Of a stretch of DNA of 64,000 nt, positions 45,801 to 58,972 are shown in pieces (position 1 is the first letter of the stretch; the number at the start of each line of letters is the position of its first letter). The translations under genes were made by a program, and so were the position numbers. Source of the stretch: Onchocerca lupi (lineage: Eukaryota; Nematoda; Chromadorea; Rhabditida; Onchocercidae); contig JAOVVO010000274.1 in NCBI GenBank assembly GCA_028564675.1, forward strand, positions 1 to 64,000, read 5' to 3'. The notes under the pieces were generated by a model. The model was not told the DNA's origin, did no database searches, and was given only the letters and a program-made list of their open reading frames with translations.

Positions 45801-48800
45801 GATCGAAAAGCTTCAAGTATTATTAAATTGCAAGATTCAAATTTAGTTAAGAATCTCCGGTTATGATTATGCAGCTGTTACTCATCAGAAAGGAGCTCTG
45901 AATTTTGTTCTCATAAATACAGATGCATTATTTAATAATATAATAAATGATTTTCAGAGTTTCATGTAATTCCTGTTCTTTTATCGGCATCACAACTTTT
46001 CAAATATGAAATACAATAAAACAGTGCGATTATAATCAACTAGATTTCAAAAAATTCAAATACAACTACCCTCTGCTTGCCATCTGTAGCTTCCGTGTTC
46101 GAACGAGCTGTTTCTTTCGATAATATCGTTGACCTCAACGATCTGAAAAAATCGCAAATTCACATATTTCTTTTATTTCTGAGAATTTTCTATTCAAAAC
46201 GGAATGACGTGATTCTCTAAATGGAACAGTTTGGAAATAATCAGAAGACAGTACTGCAAAAAATGCTAGGAATTAATTAAGATTCTAAAAAGGTAAAAAT
46301 TGATGTGAAGCGGAAGAAACCAATTCCAAAGTCAATTATCACCGATTGGTCTTGGTACTATTATATTTATAATTTTAATCTGGCTTTATGTCAATTTCAA
46401 TTTATTTACAAGCCTTTCTGTGTACAGTGCATCATAATATTGATTATTCTCGATAGTTTTACTAAGATTCCGACTTACTCGCAATGTTGATCTAGTGGAT
46501 CTCCATTTATTCGTGACAGAATATTTCTGTTTGATCCTGTTCTCGCCGAACTCGTTGTCACTTCCACTATGTCCGAATCTTCAACACCCATATTATATAG
46601 AGCTTCTCTTCGCTTTTCTTGTGCAGAAACATAAGCACGTGGATCCGCCAATGCATCTACTAGACCTGCAAATGTATATAAACCTTACTTCAAATAATGC
46701 CATCTGTTTTATGGCTATAGGACCATTTTAAATCATTAAATTTTAAGTCTGATAAAACTTGAGGAAGAAATCGATAACAATAACTTTACTCATTTTTTTG
46801 CTATTTCATACGTTGCTGTACCTCTTCCGCATAATTCTATGCATAATTATAAGAATAAGAGTAATTCTCATAAAGATTTACCACTAAGCTCATCGGGAAC
46901 ATAAGTTTTGATGACAATCCGAACAAAAAGGCATGGCAATACCATGGGCATGTTTGATTCTGTACGAAGTGTTATGTGTCGATAACCTGCTTGTAAACCA
47001 TCTAATGGTAATATTCTCTGCCCAAGTTGCTTTCCATTTTCATCATAAACAGCGAGACGTAAAAGTGCTAATTCCGGTAAGACGACCTGTGAACAAATAA
47101 GATAAGATGAATCCGGTCATTTCTTTTTACTTAATTTCAAACTCAACCTCCAAGCGCAAACTGGATTACTGCCAGCGAATTTAATTTCTCGCTACTTTCA
47201 ACTTATAAATCACCTTCCTAAAAACAAAGGGATCGCTGTTATACACAGGGTTTAATCCATTTGCAGGAACGGTACGTGTTCGATGTTCTTTTCGTATCGT
47301 ATCTGTTGGAAGACCATACATTTCTGCCTCCACGTAAGTGCCAACTTTTCTATCACATAAAAAATGACCTGATATGACCTGAAAAAAAAAAAGAATAAGT
47401 TAAGTCCAGTTCGCACTTTTCTTATAATGACGAAATATATTTTAGTTTTTTGAACAATTATAGTGATTATAGAGCTTTCTACAAATAGTTCTTTGAATTA
47501 AAAATAATAGAAATGCACCAATGATTAATAACCTTCACGGTGCAATGTGCTGCAATTACACCATCGACAGGAGATTCAGAAAATGGATCAAATGACCTAT
47601 CAGGCCGTCTCATGAAGTCTGGCTTTAAAAGATATCTGAAATATCAAACAGTAATTAGAATTATTTCCGTTATCGAACAGAGAATTTTGAGGAGTTCTAT
47701 ATGAATATAGCTGTATAGAAATAAATAAGGACAATACGATAAACATAATGAAGCGTCGTTGATGGTCGTTTCTTACAGAGTTACAGAGACGTAAATGATA
47801 CACTGTCATCGAAATGTACATATCAAAGTATAAATTAGTCGGATAAAATGAAAATTAAAAAGAAAAAGATTATTACATATGCAATTACTTTTTTATCCAA
47901 AATATCTCGATATTTACCATACGGATTTTTTAAAGAGAAAACATACCCACATCCACCATTGTATTGAAATTTTCCTTGATTGAGCTGCATAGATATATCC
48001 GGAGTTTGGAAATTTAACGCCACCATCTGGCAACCAGCGTTCCAAAATATCTGTAATTGCAAACTGAACTCCGATTGAATTCATCCAGACAAAATTTCTC
48101 TAGATTATATTTTCGTTTTCTTGTATGATGCAAATAAAAGCCTTCATTATTCCTAAAGCAATATTTGATGAAGAACTGAGTTGCAACTTATTCAAATCTT
48201 GAAACATTGAAGGTCTTTGCTAGTAAAGAAGAGATCTTGTCTAAATGGAGGAAATAATCAGGATTTCAAATAAAACTAAGAATGAAAAAGTTCACCTGAG
48301 GGAGGAAATTGCTAGAATCGACGCGAGCGCCTTTTGGATATATCCTACATAGTTGGCGCTTATTGTAATTAACGAATTCTGGAGCACTCTGTTTCAGGTA
48401 TCCCAAACCCGTACTTTCCGAGAATGAAGACATGTGGAAATGCAGATTACTCGCTCAAAAAGTATTATAGTTGTAGGAAAAGCAGCATTAAATAAAAGGA
48501 CCCGCTGATTTTTTTAATTGAAAAGGTCCTTCCTTATCTATTTCTTTGATTAAAAAAATTGGAAATAAAAAATGAAATGAGAAAAAAAATTGTCGAAATA
48601 AAGCTTATGATCGAAAACATGACCGAAGTAAAACTTTAGATATATACCTTCAGCAACATCGAAACCGGAAAACTTCACCGGATGAGTATAGTTAACTAGG
48701 CTAGATAGCAGAGGATGTATATTGGTAGTTGCACCCGTATAATGATATTCCGCAAAAATGCGTTCCTCTTCTTCTTTTGTTAATTGCTGCTAAAACGAAG

Positions 48801-51800
48801 CACGACATAAAAATTAAAAAAAAAAAAGCTCACATTTCAATCATTCCTGCTTAACATTTCGAAATTGTTTCGCAAATTAAATAAAAAAAAAATCTCCGGG
48901 CGTTTTCTATTAGAATATTGTTATCTTATTTAAACTATAGGAAAAGTCAAGTAAGATGCATGAAATTAGTGCAAATTTTTAAAGTTAAACAAAAAGTAAA
49001 AAGGATCGAGCACTTCCTATATTATTGAGAGTAACGAGCTGGCTAAGGACCACAAAAAAGTATTACTTCAGTAAGAAGGAATCAAAACAAAAAATGTCTA
49101 TAAGGAAAGGGCACAAAAATGAAAAGCAATCTTTCCAAGGGTAATAACGCCTGGCCAAATGCATGCAAAGGTGATAAAAGTCATTTATACCATTTCCTCT
49201 TTGATGACATACGAATTGGCAGTCACTAATACAAACGAGAATTCGAAAGGAAAGTAAGCATTTAACAGTGATCTAGTTAACTTCGGCAGATAGCTGCAAC
49301 TTTTTCATAGCATCTTATCATAAGAATAAAGCTTTACATTTCTAATGCCTCACAAACCTCTTCCCTAGATTTCCGATTTCCAAATACAAATAACTTTTTC
49401 AAATGTTTATTCTTAAGAAAAAATTGCTGCCACTTAAAATATAATAATAGAACTGAAAGTAGATTAAAAATATTGAATTCATTAAACTTTATTTTAATCA
49501 TCTTTTTCTTATCCTTTTTTCTGTCAGAAAAAAGATTTGAAATAGTTAGCCATTTCATAACATGCTTTCCTGAAGCACAGAGAAGTGCCGTAGCTAGGAC
49601 TTGACACGTTGATGCAAAACAAATCACCTAAAGGATCAAATTACCAAAATATCATTCAGGTAAGGTACCTCTCATTAAGAAATCTCACACTCCCATTATG
49701 ATCAGTGCTCAAATCATGCGTGCAAAATATTTTTCTACATTATATGTTTCACTTAAGCCATCGAAACGATATGATTCTGTCAAAGAACTCTTAAGAATAC
49801 CCTTTTAAACATAAAGATGTTTTATGTTTAAAGTGTATTCGAAAAGGAAAAAGATGCTTTGCTAAATGACAAATGTTGGACATATATTTCATCATCTGAA
49901 GATACGTGATAAAATCCAAGCACATTCGAACTGCTTAGTTGTGAAGGTCATATATTCTCAGAGCAATAGCAGTATTAAGCCATCAACTATCGGGTTGATA
50001 TGAGACAATAGCGCTCATGAAGTAAATGCACAGAGCAAAATCACAAAGACAAAGCAAATCAAAGTCAACTTGACGAAAGCAACACCGAAAGAAATCGCTA
50101 ATATAACTCATAAATGTGAACTGTCTCAATCATTTATTAAGTATTGCATGCTTGTGTTCAGGCGAAATTCCCTGACGACAATCTATCTATAGATATAAAG
50201 AAATACAGTGCACACGGAGATATTAGGAATTAATGGTCATTAACAAACCTTCTCTACCCTTACTTTTTTCTATTTCCCAGCAAATTCCCATGCTCGCCAT
50301 AAAGACCACTCAAAAATTTGCATTTACATGGACAGTGGAAAAGTATTCAAGACAACGGGAGTAATAAAATGATCAAAAAATGAAAGCATTAGCTAGATGA
50401 AACCAAACCATTATTCATGCAACTATCGCATAATTTGCAACAATGACTGTGCTGATGTCTGTTTCTACCATCTCAAGGCTAACGAAGTATCTGTTCTGTC
50501 CTTACTTGGTCCTAAATTAATTCCTAATTTAAATTGCCTTTTTGTTTTTCTGCCTTGTTGATAAATGACGTTGTGGATGTGGATCCAGTAGTGCTGCACT
50601 CAAATTCCCGCCACTGTCTTCACCTTCCGGCACACGTGAAGTTCGGCGAAACGACCGTTTGCTCCGGAATGATGGTGACGGAAATATGGATAACGCCATA
50701 TTCCCAGTGTTCTGTGGCGGTGATTCACTTCCAGACTGCGCACGCAGAATAATTGTAGCAATTATATCAACAATGAGTTACAAGAAACAAAACTGTTCCG
50801 AAAAAAAAATTAAACTAATAAAATTATTGTGTCTGATCACCAAATTTATCAAAACTATCTACTTAATAGAAAAAATCTGAAAATGAAGATGACAAGTTAG
50901 ATACCAGTTTATTAAATCTAGTTCATGATGCAACATATGAGCTATGCTGTTTCTATATATGCGGACAAGTAAATTGTCTCTAAATTCACTTATTTATGTT
51001 AATTATGACCTAAAAGTATTAATATAGCGAGAAGAATAATTTTAAGGAAATGATAATGAACGATCCGTAGCAATATGCAAATCCGAAGCAAGCAACTGAT
51101 CCTAGAAGCATTAAAAAAAGCCTTTTAGACTAACTTTTCGAGTTTCAAAAATTAAAATATCATTAAGACAACAAAAAATAAGAACTAGTAGAATTATTTT
51201 CACCGTAAACCCATTCAACAAATTGATATTTCGAAACTTTTTAAAGACAAGCTATAAAACTAGGAATTTTAGGAAATTTTTCTTATTATGTAGTTTGAAA
51301 GTCAGACGGAAGAAAAATTTTTTTACATAATACTATATAAAATAAAATGGGGATAAGTAAAATCTCATCATCACAATCTAATTCAAATGAAATCTAAAAA
51401 TTGGCAAACAAATCAGTAGACAAAAGTGAGATGTAAAAAATGCCTGAGGTTTTTTGGTAACAAGAGGTTTCAATTTTGATATGAAATTTGTTTGCTTGAA
51501 TTCAGGATGCGCTTCATCCAAATCTCTAAATGGCGCACCATCACCTGAAATAATCTTTCCTGTTTGACAAGAAAATTATTTTTCATTTCGGATGAGAAGA
51601 TATGCTCAAAATATGTATTGTTTAGTGAATGAACAACTGATCTTAATCATCAGTAAAAGACCCATTAATTTAATAGCTTACGAAATACCAAACTTTTTAA
51701 AATCTTACTGCATTATGCGTTCATAAAAGCAGTAAAATTCATTCATTCTATTTCCTAGAAAGAGAATAAAATTATACTTGGGTCTAATGTTGACGTTGAA

Positions 51801-54800
51801 CGAGCGTCACAAACTTCAACCTCTGGATGTGCTCTCTGGTCATCAATTGCTGCAAAAATACTATTCCTTCATGTAAAACACGGAATTATCCTAATCCCTC
51901 TTTCATCCATCAGGATAAAAGTGAGCACACGATTTGATGGGTTCGGAACTAAATGAAAAAGCAAAAATGATTTCCAAATGACATTTTAGCATTTAAAACA
52001 GTCTATTGCTTAAGTTTTGAGCTTATTGACAACAAGCAGTTCGACTTGATCGTATCTTTCATTAAGTATTTCCATTTGAATCCTAGAAACTCAACCATTG
52101 ATATTATCAAGAACGCTAGGCATTTTGAAATAGCTAACTTCCCAACTGTTATTATCTAGCTAACAATATATTTAATGGCGCATAATCCTGAAAAAACTTC
52201 AAAAAAATTCAATATCCTAATTATAACAATATTCTATTTCAGGACATCGCGCTAATCAGCAAAAATAATACTTACAAAGAGCTAAGATTTCCTCGCCGAC
52301 AATATCTTCTGGATTTTCGACTGGCTCATCTTCTTCATCTAATTTACCCTCACGCAGAAACTGTTCCATTTGCAATTTTTCAATATCCGCTTTCAGTCGC
52401 TTATTTTTAATCAATATTTTATGTTTCAGACGATTAGGTGATGGTAGTTGTACTCCTGGTTCAAGCGGATAATCATCAAAAGGCTTTGACAATAACATAT
52501 CACCAAATATTTCCATGCAATATTTCGCCATTTTGAGCTGATTTGATTTAGAGCAATGATTTTCGAATGATAAAATCACCGGAAAATCCGACCTAGCGAA
52601 AGCAGTATCTCGAATTTGATAGAGCACATCCTGAAAAAATCCTGAATATATAAAAGGGAAAATTTTCTTAAAGACTGTGTTCTGTGACGTTGTTTTCAGA
52701 AAACTTCTATAATTTAAATAATTTTACTTTTTTCAATGAAAAAATAGAAAAAAAGGAAAAGGTCGCGACTATCATCTACGCTCTGTCCACCATTATATTT
52801 GAAAATACTAATTTTATAAATATAATTATAGATGAATCTCTAATAATGCTATGATGTGCTGATAACTTAATCAATAGATTACCTTAAAAAAAACATCCGT
52901 ACACATTGCTTTGCCATGAGTGATGATCGGTTCACCTTTATTTTCCCCAGTACCATCCCAGCAATCTAGTTCAATGCATCTACAATGGTGCAAAGCAATG
53001 AAAAACATTTTATATTACTGATGTTTGTTTGGAATTATTTATTGCCAGAAATATCATTCAGATCCATTAAATTTTAGAAATGATGATTACCTACACCCCG
53101 ATAATAAAACCTGACGATAAATTTCAGTCGAACTTTTCCCGCCATATTGCCTTCCAGTGAGATATGTATTGTGTGAGCTGAAAAAAAGAACACATCCCAT
53201 TAACGAATTTTTCAACGAATTTCGAGTGCACAACCTGTCACAACAGCTACAATCAGCAGTTCAGTACTTTTTATACCACTATGAAAGAATGATGATTAAT
53301 AAACATTAATATGAATACTTGCTAGTTTTAATCTGATGATTATATAAAAAAATGTCAGATTTTCAAATACCTATTAATATAATAATGACATAGAGGTTGA
53401 TCCATATCTTGATAAAGATCGACTCGATCTAAAAATACTGGTGCATTCTCATCAGACATCAAAAACCGTAAGAAAGCATCGCCAGACATTTTTCCTACAA
53501 AGAAAATTTTTCAGATAATTGAATGTGCAAAACATAATTTTTATGCTATTCAAGGATATAATTATTTTATCCCTGCAAGAAAAAATTTTGATCCAAACAA
53601 ATGAGAAATCATGACAAATTAATCAAAAAATACCATTATTTACATAATTTTCATCACTTTCATATTTTGATATTAGATGCAGCACTTTCTTGTCATCAAA
53701 GAAAGGAAATAATATTTCGTTCAGCCGAGGATCCCTCTGTTCTTCATTCAAAAAATTTACCAAACGATCTTTGGTAAGATATTCTTTCCGACCACTTCTA
53801 TAAAACAACTACCGATTAACCAATGAAGACATAAAAATTCAGATTTTCAGCGTCATCTTATGTCAGTGACCAATTTTCAAGATAAAAATTAGCTAAAAAT
53901 GGCTTATTTTATCACTAATATTATCAACTAACAATTACCCTGCAATTTTTAACATTGACTGTACTTACAGTTTTACGAACAATTCTTGCACATCACTTCG
54001 TGGACAAATTTTATTATATAAACGCAAATATTTATCAAATGTAAATAACTCCACATCAAGTTCATCATACTCCTGAAAAACAAAGTAGCGGAAATAAATG
54101 ATTATGAGCTGTCTTGACAAAAATAGAAAAAATATCGCTTAAAACAGAATGGAAATATTAACGAGTGACTCTCAAATAGATATCTGTTTGAAACAAGCTC
54201 TAGAAAATACCAACTTTATCGCCCGAAAGTCCGAGATCACTAAGACATTTCTGCACCATCCGATCCGTTTTACCACCGGAAAAAATTCTGACAATATTTT
54301 TTATGGGAATTTTTTGATGTTCATTCAAACAAAGACATAAATATCGCCAGCTGAAAGCAAAAGATCTTTGATCTCTTTGAAAACCAAGTAGAGAAATTTT
54401 GAGAAACCTAGGAAATGGTAGAGTAGAAATGGAAAATTAATAATTAAACCTGAATAACTGAGAGACTGAAACAAACTTTTTCATCAGGCTTGTTGTATAA
54501 GAAATATGTCGCATTTTACTTGTTCTTAAAATTTCATTCAAGCCATTTCGCCAAATCTAAAATTTGACAACAAAAAAAATTAAAAATGCTTATACATAAA
54601 TCTTACGTATCCTTTGTTTCCTGGATGTATTTTAAATACAATAACTAAAAATGTTGGAAAGAAATTACCTTGAAGAATCACTTTCATTAAATTTTAGAAA
54701 ATCATGAGCAAAAATAAAATTACTCACCTTGGCAATTTCAATATCTTCCGCAACTAAATAGTAATTACTAACACTGACTAGGTCAGGACCATGTGTAAGC

Positions 54801-55502
54801 CAAATTGTCCTATCTTCAATGGTTTCACGGGGTCCATGTTGTTCCAACTCAAACATTATTCGTCCATCTTTCGGAAATGTACCACGTCTTGCTTCCCAAA
54901 CCTTTAAGAATATAGTTATCCAAGAAAGAATTTCAAACACTAATAAGACCAAAGGAGGGATTTAGAATCAAGATAAAAACAAAAAGTACTGAGGATTTTC
55001 CCTGAATAGATATTTCGATAAATAAAATAATTCTCTAAAATTTTGAGCTGACATGAAAATTAAATTAAATAATATAAATTACAAATAATTAACCAGGATA
55101 AGATCGAGCACTGATGTGTCTTTCCTTTCCTCTGATGTCCAGTACAGAAAAAATCCATATTCATCTACTCGAAGAAATGTACCACATTCTAGGCAAATGC
55201 TTTCCTAAAACTTTTCTTTTAATTATACATTCAAACAGCGATATATAGTAGTCAAAAATTAAGACAACTGCCGTATCTGCCATGAAATTTGCATCAAAAA
55301 GAAATTTCGTCAAAAGAAAGGTTCAAAATCGGGTCAAAGTCATGCGAGCTTCAAAAGGCACGGAGCTTTTGTAAAGCTCAAAACTTTAGACAAAAACGAA
55401 AGAGTAAACTGAACTCACATCATCATATTTATCGAATTCATAACCCTTCAGAAGAGCATCAGGAATGTTGGGCTTCCAACTGAACTGGTACTCTTTGGCC
55501 AT
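42870..55502 (-). CDS. egl-8: Phosphatidylinositol phospholipase C-beta
   Basis: A Gq-activated enzyme splitting PIP2 into IP3 and diacylglycerol. Exons, 5' to 3': 55419-55502, 55094-55204, 54728-54901, 54450-54556, 54215-54350, 53969-54072, 53634-53797, 53371-53494, 53091-53177, 52883-52979, 52276-52630, 51778-51849, 51462-51544, a linker exon from 50735, 48648-48789, 48296-48453, 47947-48050, 47533-47635, 47214-47378, 46882-47086, 46479-46665, 46070-46142, 44953-45084, 44176-44328, 43691-43806, 43280-43406, 43067-43170 and 42870-42957; roughly 1,200 residues. The order is PH, EF hands, X box (SSHNTYL, IELDCWDG, IITHGK, ILSFENH), variable linker, Y box (LVNYTHPVKF, NKRQLCRIYPKGARVDSSNF, FWNAGCQMVALNFQT), C2 (VLPELALLRLAVYDENGKQL) and a charged C-terminal helix (KDKCFQKLVRKFQKDMNELK). 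Catalytic His, Asn, Glu and Asp residues are kept. The 3' limit of the linker exon at 50.6 kb is uncertain. Confidence 0.97.
45482..45745 (-). CDS. Nested open frame in PLC-beta intron, unidentified
   Basis: An 88-codon open segment begins with ATG (MSFLNEVTDFVITEIEKL), runs through REIRIFSRRICDYDYAALS and FYCRHQTAVYQEAVMNVQ, and ends at a CAG|GTAATCG donor. The amphipathic, charged pattern with an RxxxDYD motif loosely recalls BAR-domain helices, but that is only a suggestion. It does not fit PLC-beta, and the flanking PLC exons (46070-46142 and 44953-45084) join in phase 0 without it. It may be an exon fragment copied from another gene, or a small nested gene. Its inverted partner at 45.76-45.94 kb is decayed. 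Confidence 0.3.
45482..45950. repeat. Near-palindromic inverted duplication in a PLC-beta intron
   Basis: About 45565-45745 (read on minus) and 45760-45940 (read on plus) are inverted copies, with only a short spacer. Shared blocks include TGATTTTGTGAT, AGAGATCGAAAA, GATTATGATTATGCAGCT and AATACAGATGCATTATTT. The minus copy lies in an open frame running from ATG at 45745 to a CAG|GTAATC donor at 45482 and contains DYDYAALSHQKEALNSH. The plus copy has stops. Confidence 0.8.
49334..49627 (-). other. Open frame in PLC-beta linker intron
   Basis: A 97-codon open frame starts MICFASTCQVLATALLC and ends NRKSREEVCEALEM before a stop. Part of it (LKNKHLKKLFVFGNRKSREE) is followed by a GTTTGT donor, so it could be an extra exon of the variable X-Y linker. 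I cannot fit it to PLC-beta by homology and leave it as an observation. Confidence 0.2.
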
Positions 55503-58500
55503 TCTCGAGAAAGGCCTCACAAGCCTCTCTCACATCACCCAATGAATTTCTAAATTACACACCACAATGTTATTCGAATTATTCTACGACATACATATAT
55601 ATACATACAAGACATATATGTATATATATCTTAGTAAAACAATTTTTTCAATCAAACGAAGAGATTTAGTTCAAGGAGAAACTGGCAAATCAATCAGAAA
55701 GTGCACTGAAATATTGAAACGTCCCAAAGTTGAAATACATTCCCTTCTCCATGAATTGACAATAGATCTAGTGATGATTCGTTGAAACAAAGTATCATGT
55801 CAACCAGCCAAGAGTATAAGTGCTACTTTTGTTGATAAAATTATATTTGTAAAAACGAATAAGATGGGTCATAAATAATGGAGAATGGTAAGATAGTAAG
55901 ATTAAACTAACAAAACAAGAAGAGATGCAATGCATGTACATAAATTGTATGATAATCTACCAATAATTAGCGATAATCTGAATGACAAAATGAGTTCTCT
56001 AAACTACTGTTATTTACCAAGTGATGAGCCACAAAACTTGGCACAGATAAATACTTCTTTAAATTGTCACACAAATTTTTTGATTTATGCAAAATGAAAA
56101 GATGGAAGATGCAAAGTTTGAGAAGAGCAATAGTCTTGTTTGACATCAAGTACAAAAGCATCCGAAACAGCTTTCCTCATTGGTCATCATCAGAAGTTCT
56201 TAGGTAGAAAGCAAACAGACCAATTCCTGCTTACAGCAGAGAAATTTCCGGATGACTTTCAATAACATTACAATGCACTGTTTAATGCATTCAATAGAAA
56301 GGTTCAGATCCACGATAAAAGTGCAAATGATTAATTATAAAGCAGGCAGTACCCACTCAATCAACATTACACTATTTTAACAGCTGTCCACTGCTTTCCA
56401 TAGAATTACGCATAATGAATATATGAACACATCCTCAAATGCAGTCGTCAAATCCAATATTCATCAATAGTCAAATTTCAAAAAAGATTGATTTCTCGAG
56501 CATTTTTCATTTTTCAATCTGAGCTTAAATTCAGATCATAGCAGTTATCAAATCATATAGATTCCGATTCTGAGACAACCAACAAAATATAATCATCCTT
56601 GTATCATTTCATCGGATCAATAGTTGGTCATATAGAGAAAAAACCTCTGGCATCAATATATGTTAATAACAAATAAGTCAGAAACAAAACCAGTAGGAAT
56701 CAACGAAACTGCTCAAGTGATTGCCATTCGATGTCAGATGACTTGAGAATATATATTACATATTCTTTCTCATTACTGTTCATTTAAATCAAAAATAATT
56801 AAAGTATTGAAGAGGCAGATTTTGCTAAAAAATATCTGAGTGGATTCTTGGTGATGATGATACTAGTCAAAACAATTGAAGCAAATAAATTCTTGCTAGC
56901 ATAAGTTTTCTCGAACAAAATATCAGATGATTTCGGACTGTTCTGTATGACGACAGTAAAGAAAAGGTACTGCCAAGACAGCTAATCTATATTCCATCAG
57001 TTCACATTAGATCATAACACTAAAACACTACTGGCACTTTTTGAGCTAAATAAATTCAATAAATTGGAGCAAGCGATTAGATATCAGCAAGAATGTGATA
57101 AAATGACATGAAATAAGTCGTTCTTTTGATGCATTCATCTGAATTGATCTTTTCATTTGGCACGTTTAAATAAAGATTATTTAAATGCATATAGAATTTG
57201 CAACATCTGAACGGTTCATCAGTTCTTGACAGATTGACACCATGAATCTTTAATCAGATAATATGCTGCAAAACCACCTGCAACATAAGGAAGTTTTGAA
57301 ATAGGTACGATATTCAGAAAACATCATAAATCGCTAATTCGCTTCTGTTTATGCAAATGCGAGGATGAAACAGGCGATGGATGCAAAAAAATTCTCTAGA
57401 TAATGCAACACTATTCAATAATCAATAAAGAAGTTTGCGCGATTTGGTAGATGCCTTAACTTTTTGATTTGTTTAAGAAGTGAGTCTTCGCTCGATCATC
57501 TGATTATTGTCAAATCAAAATGCAAAATCTTTCAAACTGATAAGCGAACATTCTTGATAATATAAGTATTCATCCTCAGGTTCTCCCGACAATTTCGTGA
57601 ATAAAATAAGGAACTGATCTGATGTGTTAATAGATTAATTATCTGTCAAATTCTACATTGCATTTTGCTACAAATTGTCAAAATCTGAAACGATGTTGTC
57701 AATAACAGTAAACAGACAGAGAAAACTCCCTCTTAAAACTTGGCATCCAATGCATCATCTTGCAAGAAGTAATTAGCTTAACATCAAAGCTTCATTCCAT
57801 TAGCGTCTCTTCCGCTGATCGGCATATGCTTGCGCTGGCAAGTGAACATAACATAAAGCATGAAGTGCTGACATCGATTTCCGATAACTGTCACCTAAGT
57901 AATTTAAATCTGGCAACCACTGCTTAACTTCACTTTTCAAGCCTATTTGTGATTCAAAATAGCACTGCCGATACTATTTTAGATTACAGTTCATCGTGAC
58001 ACAAAAGGGAAAGAATTATGTTGCTAGCGTTAGATTGGAACGCAGTTTGCTTTCAAAGAACAAGTAAGCATTAACCAACTTTCTGGCTTCCAATAAACAG
58101 AAATATGAAATATTCTGAGCTAGTCGCAACGTCAGAAACAATACAAAAAAACTGGTGGACGAGTTAAAAGATATCTGATCAGGCATAGAGACTGTTTTGG
58201 AATGCGAAATGATGTTAGTGCCAATAAAATGAGCATATGCTATCCAAGAATGGAATCACTGACATATAAAGCTTATGTAGGATGACAGCACAGAGATGTA
58301 GAAAGATGTCACAACTAATAATGTCCTGGCTTCGAAGGAACTATACTTGCAATAATTGGCCATAGATGGCTCTGAACTCCCTTTGAGACTTAGGTGGTTC
58401 AAAACACATCTTCGGTTAAAAAGTCCGAAAATAAAAGAACGAATAGAGTCGAGTAGTTTGGAGAGTAAAAACGGCGAATGAATTCATGAAGTTTCAAGAA

Positions 58501-58560
58501 GTAAATGAATGGCGTGGAAAATAATTGTCAATGATGAGTTCGGTAAATAAATTAACAAGG
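55503..58560. other. Upstream region of PLC-beta without recognised genes
   Basis: About 3 kb of AT-rich DNA with only short open frames that look random. It contains an AT-alternating palindrome-like tract at 55590-55632 (ACATACATATATATACATAC then GTATATATATC). It may hold the promoter and 5' UTR exons of the PLC-beta gene. Confidence 0.45.
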
Positions 58561-58578
58561 TTTTCAGGCTAGAGAAGC

Positions 58579-58662
58579 ATGCCTGCAGTTATTATCGATG
58601 AAAAGGAGCAGAAGTGGCTTGCTAGAGACTGTGAAGGTCGAAGTTTAGCAGAGCAGATCTGA
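58579..58662 (+). CDS. Possible 27-residue short CDS or first exon
   Basis: A TTTTCAG acceptor at 58561-58567 is followed, 11 bases later, by ATG and MPAVIIDEKEQKWLARDCEG with seven further residues before a TGA. The spacing resembles a trans-spliced nematode start, and residue composition is coding-like. No homologue is recognised, and a longer open frame starting at 58671 in another frame has no visible domain. It may be chance or a decayed 5' exon. Confidence 0.2.
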   Translation: MPAVIIDEKEQKWLARDCEGRSLAEQI

Positions 58663-58953
58663 AATTACCTGTGCACTACTGGAGTGTGATGTGCGGGAGA
58701 CACATTGGATGTAACCGACGAAGGAAGGTTATTTCTAAGGTCGATAGGATGAAGAATGGCTTTCGCGTTGGGGAACACTTCTACTTGTCACCTCCAAGCT
58801 TACCTATGCTAGCATGCAATGAAGCCCTTGAATTTATTCTCTTCATCAGATATTCTCCCACAATATACGTAGAGATGACTGTTCTCTCTCTGCCCTTTTC
58901 TTCCATTCCTACTCGATGGAGATGATAGAAAAAGAAATAAATTCTTCGTATAG

Positions 58954-58972
58954 AGAGAGAGAGAGAGAGAAA
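58954..58972. repeat. (GA)n microsatellite
   Basis: A pure AG/GA run of about 19 bases. Confidence 0.9.
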
